From the NCBI GenBank assembly GCA_030272585.1, contig BSYQ01000005.1, forward strand, positions 434,001 through 498,000: DNA of 64,000 nucleotides. Reading direction: 5' to 3'. Shown piece after piece: positions 59,081 to 64,000 of the stretch; the stretch's first letter is position 1; each line of letters starts with the position of its first letter. This DNA is from Bryopsis sp. KO-2023. Lineage: Eukaryota; Chlorophyta; Ulvophyceae; Bryopsidales; Bryopsidaceae. A program made the translations under genes and the position numbers. Below the pieces are notes generated by a model. It was not told where the DNA came from and did not search any database. It worked only from the letters and a program-made list of their open reading frames with translations.

Positions 59081-59181
59081 AAACAAAAATAAAAATAATA
59101 AAAACAAAAACAAAAAGTCACCCCCATTTTCCTCCCCCTTTTTTTTATTTTTTATTTTTTTTTTCTTTTCACCTTCCCCTT

Positions 59182-60330
59182 TCAGGCCGTCGGCGGAGGC
59201 GGTGGTGGTGGACCTCCCTGACCTCCGCGACAATGCTCCGGCGGCTCTCCTCCCGCGACTGGATCGTCTGGCCCTTCGTCTTCCCGGCTTCGCTTGGCTG
59301 CGCTTCCTTTCTCCAGGGGGATTTCGTCGGGGAACGGCCGGCGGAGTTCGGGGTATCGCCCCCACATCTCAGCCGTGAGTGTACGCCAGTACGCCGTCGT
59401 TGGAAAATTTCGGGCTTCAGCTTCACATCGCCAGCAGCGGTTTTGGAAGACTTCATCGGCTGTGATGTCGGGGCGATACTCCGGGATCCACGCTAGGTCC
59501 GCCGCCGGAATGTCCCCTAGGGTGAGTTCGCGACCGCGACAGAAGAGATCGGGGCGCCGCAAGGCCACGAGGATGGCCAAGACATCTTTGGCACACGCTT
59601 TCCACGATTTCCCGAAGCGATCCCGCGAGCAATGTCTATGATGCCCGGGTGTATTGGCGAATTTGCAGGCGGTCGGGACATACGCGTTGGAGCCGGGTTG
59701 TTTTGAACACCGGCTGCAACGCGTACCCAATCCCTGGGTGCCGCCGTCGCTGCTCTGGCTTTGCTGCCCCTTTCCGTCACCCGACGCCGCCCCTTCTGTG
59801 GGCCCTTCGTCCTCGCCAGTTTCGATGTCCGTTCCCGAGAAATCCACCACGGCCTTTTTGGCCTTTCCTTTTCCCGAGGCAAGTCTGGTGGTCGGCCCCT
59901 TCCTTGGCGCACCTCCCTTCGACGTTAGAGTCCCGCTCTGGCTCAATCCTGGGATAGTCTCTGCGGGAGTTCCTGCTCCGAAGGCGAATGGGGCTTGGAC
60001 GTTCTGGAACATTTGAAAGGGGCGCGGTGGTCGAGGTCCCGCCATGGGTGGAGCTGGTAGTCTGAGTGGCGCCGGTGGAAGCAAGATGACCTGGGAGGTG
60101 GGAGGCACTTCCTCCGTCGCTGGGGGTTCGGCTGGTGGATCTTGTGGTCCTGCATGGTCTGGTTGCTGGGCAAACGGAATGGGATCGGGCTCCTCCACTC
60201 GGGGCTGTGGTACTCTCTCCTCCCATCCCCTCCGATAGTGCATGCCGAGCAGCGGCAGGTGTCCCGACAGGGAGCGGTTTCTTTCATGGCGTTGCAAAGA
60301 AAAAAAATATATGGAAATTGAATCCATCAA
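59182..60330 (-). CDS. GC-rich 382-codon ORF, unidentified, Cys-rich
   Basis: A single open frame (alternative Met at 60243) with GC content far above the flanking AT-rich DNA. The N-terminal half is Pro-rich (EEPDPIPFAQQPD, PPAPLRLPAPP). Then come a Ser/Gly linker and a Cys/His cluster: RCSRCSKQ, ACKFANTPGHHRHC, SWKAC, RPDLFCRG, RCWRCEA. The C-terminus is basic-acidic and ends in polyproline. The Cys/His spacing could bind zinc. It lies 100 bp from the pogo-like element and is preceded by no recognisable splice acceptor. It could be a recently acquired gene, a mobile-element accessory ORF or a host exon. No family was recognised. Confidence 0.5.
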   Translation of the reverse strand: MMDSISIYFFSLQRHERNRSLSGHLPLLGMHYRRGWEERVPQPRVEEPDPIPFAQQPDHAGPQDPPAEPPATEEVPPTSQVILLPPAPLRLPAPPMAGPRPPRPFQMFQNVQAPFAFGAGTPAETIPGLSQSGTLTSKGGAPRKGPTTRLASGKGKAKKAVVDFSGTDIETGEDEGPTEGAASGDGKGQQSQSSDGGTQGLGTRCSRCSKQPGSNAYVPTACKFANTPGHHRHCSRDRFGKSWKACAKDVLAILVALRRPDLFCRGRELTLGDIPAADLAWIPEYRPDITADEVFQNRCWRCEAEARNFPTTAYWRTLTAEMWGRYPELRRPFPDEIPLEKGSAAKRSREDEGPDDPVAGGEPPEHCRGGQGGPPPPPPPTA

Positions 60331-62130
60331 TAATAATTAAAAAAAAATAAAAATGATATGTTATGTTTGCTTCTTATGGGCTGACGAGCGTTTTATCCCT
60401 GTGGGGGTTTCCTTGTCGCTCTGGTAAGGAGACTCACCCGAGCCCTCCTTTCGAATTATGAGATTCCATGTGCGAGGAAGGATCTATCGACAATTGATCA
60501 AAGGCATTATCTGTGTTTTTTCTCAATATTCATGACTGATAATCGCCAACTCACATCAGAACAGAACGACATAAAAATCTTCCTGGGCTGATCGTTTTTT
60601 CGATTTTGGCCCCAGTGAAGCAAACGAAAATACAAAATTCAATAGCATGACAATTTACCTCAGTTGCTGGGTCTTTTCCAGAATCGCTCATAGTGTTGGC
60701 GTGGGGTTCTATGTCAGACTGGGAACCTTCCACGGGGTCCTACGTCGCTTCCGTTTCTCCGATGAACATTCCTGCAGGGATCTGCTGCCATACTTGGGTG
60801 CCTTTGAAGAGCCACATTCTGCTTCAACACATTTATACAATCTTCAGTAGAAGAGGCTGCCTGCAAAAATCGTGGTCTCTGTGGCAATTGCAAATCAAAT
60901 TATAAGTTTGATTCTACAACAGGCCAGAATTACGTACCTTGGTAAACATAAGTTGAATTATTCCTTTTTGAAGATATTTTTAGAGCCTCATCTAAAATCC
61001 CATACATAAAATCTGATCTGCAGTCCCGAAGAAAACCGTTCACACATCACATCATTCTCCTCAGTCAAAATTGCAAGACTGAGAAACAAAGTGCTAAGGA
61101 AAACGAGTAATATAGAACGAAATTAGTCAACTGCTGTTTTTTCTCATGAGCAAATGCCCGTGCATAATCATTTAAATGTCCATGTGGCTGGGGTGGGGCA
61201 GTCGTTTTCGCAAGCAATATATCATCAACAATTTGGGTGGCTGATGTTTTTTTTCCCAAGTGAATCAGGCTTCTACTCGTGTTTTCACCTTTTTGTGACT
61301 TCCTCTAATTCTCCCCCGGATTACAACACCATGGTGTCGCTGCTCGAAAGCAATGACCGAATAAAATTACATCAAGCTGTCTGATGATATCAAAGGGGAA
61401 ATTTCCTCCTTCCCACTACAATGCACAGCACTCCTTCCACATCAGGATCGAGACCTCGGCATACAAAAAAAACACATTTTTTTTTTAGCTGCGTTAATCC
61501 TCACAGCAAGGGTCACGGACGCCAGCACGTAAATCAGACTGCTACTGAATATAATGGATTGATCAGGTTGTGGAATTATTTCGAGTTATACAAATTTTCA
61601 ATCATACAGGTAGAAAAAGAGGTTATGTTGCCATTGGACCAATGAAGTTCTTTTTCGTTTATTCATTTGTATTGAATAGACGTTCTTTTCTGGAGAATGA
61701 AAGAAACAAACAACCTTTTTTTTTTTTTTCACCTTTTATGAGCTTCACTCCTCGCCCCCTGATAATACATTCAAAAGACAAATCGATCAGATTCCAGAGT
61801 CCCAAAAATATATCCAAGTGTTTCGCTTGGTTTCATTTTGTTTTTGTTTTTTTTGGGGGGGGGGGGGCTCCACTTGACTAGAATCTTGAGGTTTCTTGCT
61901 TCTTTGGTAGTTACATACTCCGTCCAGCATTCATTGACGAAGCTTATGCTGGGGTCATGGAGAAAAGCAAGAATACAAGGCGGACATCAACTACTGACTA
62001 GAGGCATCATCCAAGTTTTTATCCACAGACTTTTTCAAAATCGACATCGACATCCATTTGGCATGCTTGACTATTTTTATGTTGAACAGATTTCCCAGTT
62101 GCAGCGGCCTGGTGAGGGGCGACTTAGGAT
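60331..62130 (-). other. Possible downstream exons of the right-end gene; otherwise spacer
   Basis: Weak minus-strand blocks: 62095-62010 (AAATGKSVQHKNSQACQMDV), about 61250-61130 (PPQPHGHLNDYARAFAHEKK) and about 60741-60657 (DPVEGSQSDIEPHANTMSDS, GKDPATE, followed by GTAAAT). The spacing and direction fit later exons of the gene at 62.7-64 kb, but no domain confirms this. Poly-T tracts lie near 61470 and 61720. Confidence 0.25.
61741..61870 (+). repeat. Dispersed direct repeat, copy 1 (partner about 62385-62505)
   Basis: The two copies share ATTCAAA(A/C)GACAA, ATCAGA(A/T)TCCAGAGTCC, CAAAAATA(T/C)ATCCA(A/G)GTGTTT and then a T-run followed by a G-run, about 640 bp apart in the same orientation. 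The poly-T/poly-G end is at the same side in both, which suggests a small dispersed repeat. Confidence 0.65.
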
Positions 62131-62384
62131 TGCAGCATAAAAAGCACTTTTCTTGCCCTGCTATGGATTGCTAGATGGTCCTTCATCAGGTTTCAAGGAA
62201 ACAGAAAGAAGCCGAACTCCAACAACATTCGAATGCATTCAGTGGATTTTGGTGAGCACCCAACAAACATTTAAACCGTGAAACCTGTCACTGACTATCA
62301 AGAGCATGTGCTCACGAGGGGTGAGGGAAAAGCACTGCTGATTGTTGGTACTTCTTCCCATGACCGCGCGTGGAATGAAGCGGA

Positions 62385-62505
62385 CTTCCGCCACTACTCC
62401 CCTCTTGATATTCTATTCAAACGACAATCCATCAGAATCCAGAGTCCCAAAAATACATCCAGGTGTTTTCATTTTTTTTTTTTTGGGGGGGGGAGACCTG
62501 GGAAG
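62385..62505 (+). repeat. Dispersed direct repeat, copy 2
   Basis: See the partner at 61741; same order of blocks and the same T-run/G-run end. Divergence of roughly 20% by eye. Confidence 0.65.
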
Positions 62506-62739
62506 TATGCTTTGTCAAGTCCACTTTTTCTTTTTCTTTTTGCAGTCGTTTGTTTTTATGTGTTTTCTCTGCAGTTTTAAAAAACGATGTACAAATCCAT
62601 TAGGAAAGGAAATGGAAGAAGCCAACAATATGAAGGCATTTTGGCAGTTTTATGTATCGATATCTTGTTTTGGTTTCCCTGAAGTCTGTTGTCAGCCTCC
62701 TGATGATTTGAAGAAGCGGTATTTTTGTGTACCTTGTAT

Positions 62740-63985
62740 GTTGGATGTTTCCTGTGGCCTATGGACTGCTCCAACCACCATGCCTTTCCCGACCCAATGC
62801 ATCAAACCACATGCGAATGATAATTCATTTCGCTGCTTCCCCCCCCGCCCCCCCCCCCCCCTTCCAAATAGCTGCAAGGAAAAAACAATGTACATAAAAA
62901 AGAATCAGAAAATCTTCGGCGCAACATCGTAAGAAAGCACGAGTCGAAACCGAAATAAAAAAAAGATGTATACCTGAGCCTCATCCAGTTTTCTGATGTC
63001 AGTGGGGTCTTCCTCTGGTTGCTGCTTGCTGGGACTGCTTTCACAGCAGGCTGAGTCAGCGTGGTTTTCTGAGTGGAGTGCACAGAGATGAAATCGATCA
63101 AGGAATTGAGTTGATGTCCGACCACCAGTGCACAACAAGCCATTGGGGCGGTCCCACATTTTGAAATCTACCCCAACAGATATAGAAGAATTTTTTTCAT
63201 TTTGAAGGCAAAAAAATGGTATATGAGACTCAGCTCCCTGAATGTCCTGGATCGGCGAGGTTTTGAAAACCTGCAATCGTAAAAAGTTAAGTGAAGCTAA
63301 GAAAAGTGACAGTTTTTGAAAACTACTAGTGCATATATTTATACAGGGTCATTGATCCAAAAAATACAGATGGAAGAGGAAAAGCAGCCCCACCTGCATT
63401 CCATTCAAATCTGAACCGTCTGGCTTAAAATGAACAAAAACGAGTTGGCCTGATTTCAATGGCAAAATTAAGGGTTCCATCTCCAGCCAAGCGCCCAGTA
63501 CAGTTATAATATTTTATTTTATTTATACCAGAATAGCACTCCTGGCAGCCCTTTTACTGGTCGCCGATGCACATCCTTGCAAAAAAAAATGAATTTAAAA
63601 ATATCACAATAGAACAAAACACTTGAAAACCTCTCCCTTTCCCCCCAGGGTTGTTTCTTAAATAAAGAAAAATGGAGAAAAAAAAAGAAAAATAAAGGGC
63701 TTCTTCCGTGCTCAATATATTGGTTCCCACAGCGCAGAAAAAAAAAATGGAAAAGTGGTCGATTAGCCAGGAGTGGCTACAACATGGGGCTCTTTTCAGA
63801 AATGCAATCTCCCCCTACTCTCTCTCTCTGGATCCAAGCCGACGAGGACTAGACGAATGATAAACGCTCACTTTGTTGTTAATAGCTAAGGCCGCCATGG
63901 GAAGCACTTGCGCCGCCAGCGCCGCCAGGGACACCACCCCCAGCAACACACCCGCGACGTACGCACTGACCTGAGCAACCAACAC
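62740..63985 (-). CDS. Unidentified gene, partial (continues past the right edge)
   Basis: Phase-consistent exons: 63985-63872 (38 codons, VLVAQVSAYVAGVLLGVVSL, then AALAAQVLPMAALAINNK, a hydrophobic likely membrane segment), 63480-63394 (MEPLILPLKSGQLVFVHFKP, DGSDLNGMQ) and 63270-62974 (99 codons, VFKTSPIQDIQGAESHIPFF, VGVDFKMWDRPNGLLCTGG, RFHLCALHSENHADSACCES). A probable further exon is at about 62840-62740 (RNELSFACGLMHWVGKGMVV). ATG at 63480 could instead be a true start, in which case the membrane exon belongs to another gene. I recognise no family. The 99-codon exon has good splice sites at both ends and non-repetitive composition. Confidence 0.45.
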
Positions 63986-64000
63986 CTGGAAAAAACATCC

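Noticed and set aside
1-64000. tRNA, rRNA, CRISPR, bacterial operons, LTR or virus-like elements
   Set aside because: Looked for characteristic motifs and found none I could support; the CACTA and pogo-like elements are plain DNA transposons.

Overview
This is nuclear DNA from an intron-rich eukaryote. The genes have many short GT-AG introns, poly-T/poly-C/poly-G tracts and AT-rich spacers, and there is no bacterial operon layout. Dynein heavy-chain sequence implies a flagellate or recently flagellate ancestry. PEP carboxylase, a fused plant/protist-type PabA-PabB and a PP2-like protein fit a unicellular alga or related protist. I cannot name the species from sequence alone. No tRNA, rRNA, CRISPR array, or LTR/virus-like element was recognised.

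Layout. 0.1-4.3 kb (+): C-terminal part of a GCN1-type HEAT-repeat gene running in frame into an abridged dynein heavy-chain AAA2-AAA3 segment. 6.5-7.9 kb (-): a divergent protein kinase. 8.4-10.4 kb (+): a CAMK/SnRK-like kinase pseudogene. 11.1-22.4 kb (+) and 46.2-55.6 kb (-): two inverted, diverged copies of one large gene whose middle is a dynein stalk plus microtubule-binding domain. Copy A has a different 5' end, an abridged dynein AAA3 module. It is interrupted by a 2.9-kb CACTA transposon, whose exact empty site survives in copy B.

Between the two arms lie four single-copy genes. These are an ammonium transporter (-, 9 exons, 488 codons), PEP carboxylase (-, 12 exons, 988 codons), bifunctional aminodeoxychorismate synthase (+, 10 exons, 794 codons) and a PP2-domain protein (+). 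The first three have fully phase-consistent exon chains and every family signature I looked for, so I regard them as intact. They form a loose nitrogen/carbon set: ammonium uptake, anaplerotic carbon for amino-acid synthesis, and glutamine-dependent folate precursor synthesis. PEPC and PabAB are divergent, with starts 534 bp apart.

56-64 kb is accessory in character. It holds unidentified minus-strand exons, C-rich and homopolymeric spacer, a 0.5-kb pogo/Tigger-like element with perfect 20-bp terminal inverted repeats, a GC-rich 382-codon ORF unlike its surroundings, and part of an unidentified minus-strand gene running off the right edge.

The main theme is repeated capture and fusion of dynein heavy-chain pieces. 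There are three separate dynein-derived loci in 64 kb, two of them in-frame chimeras with other genes, and none carries a full dynein motor.
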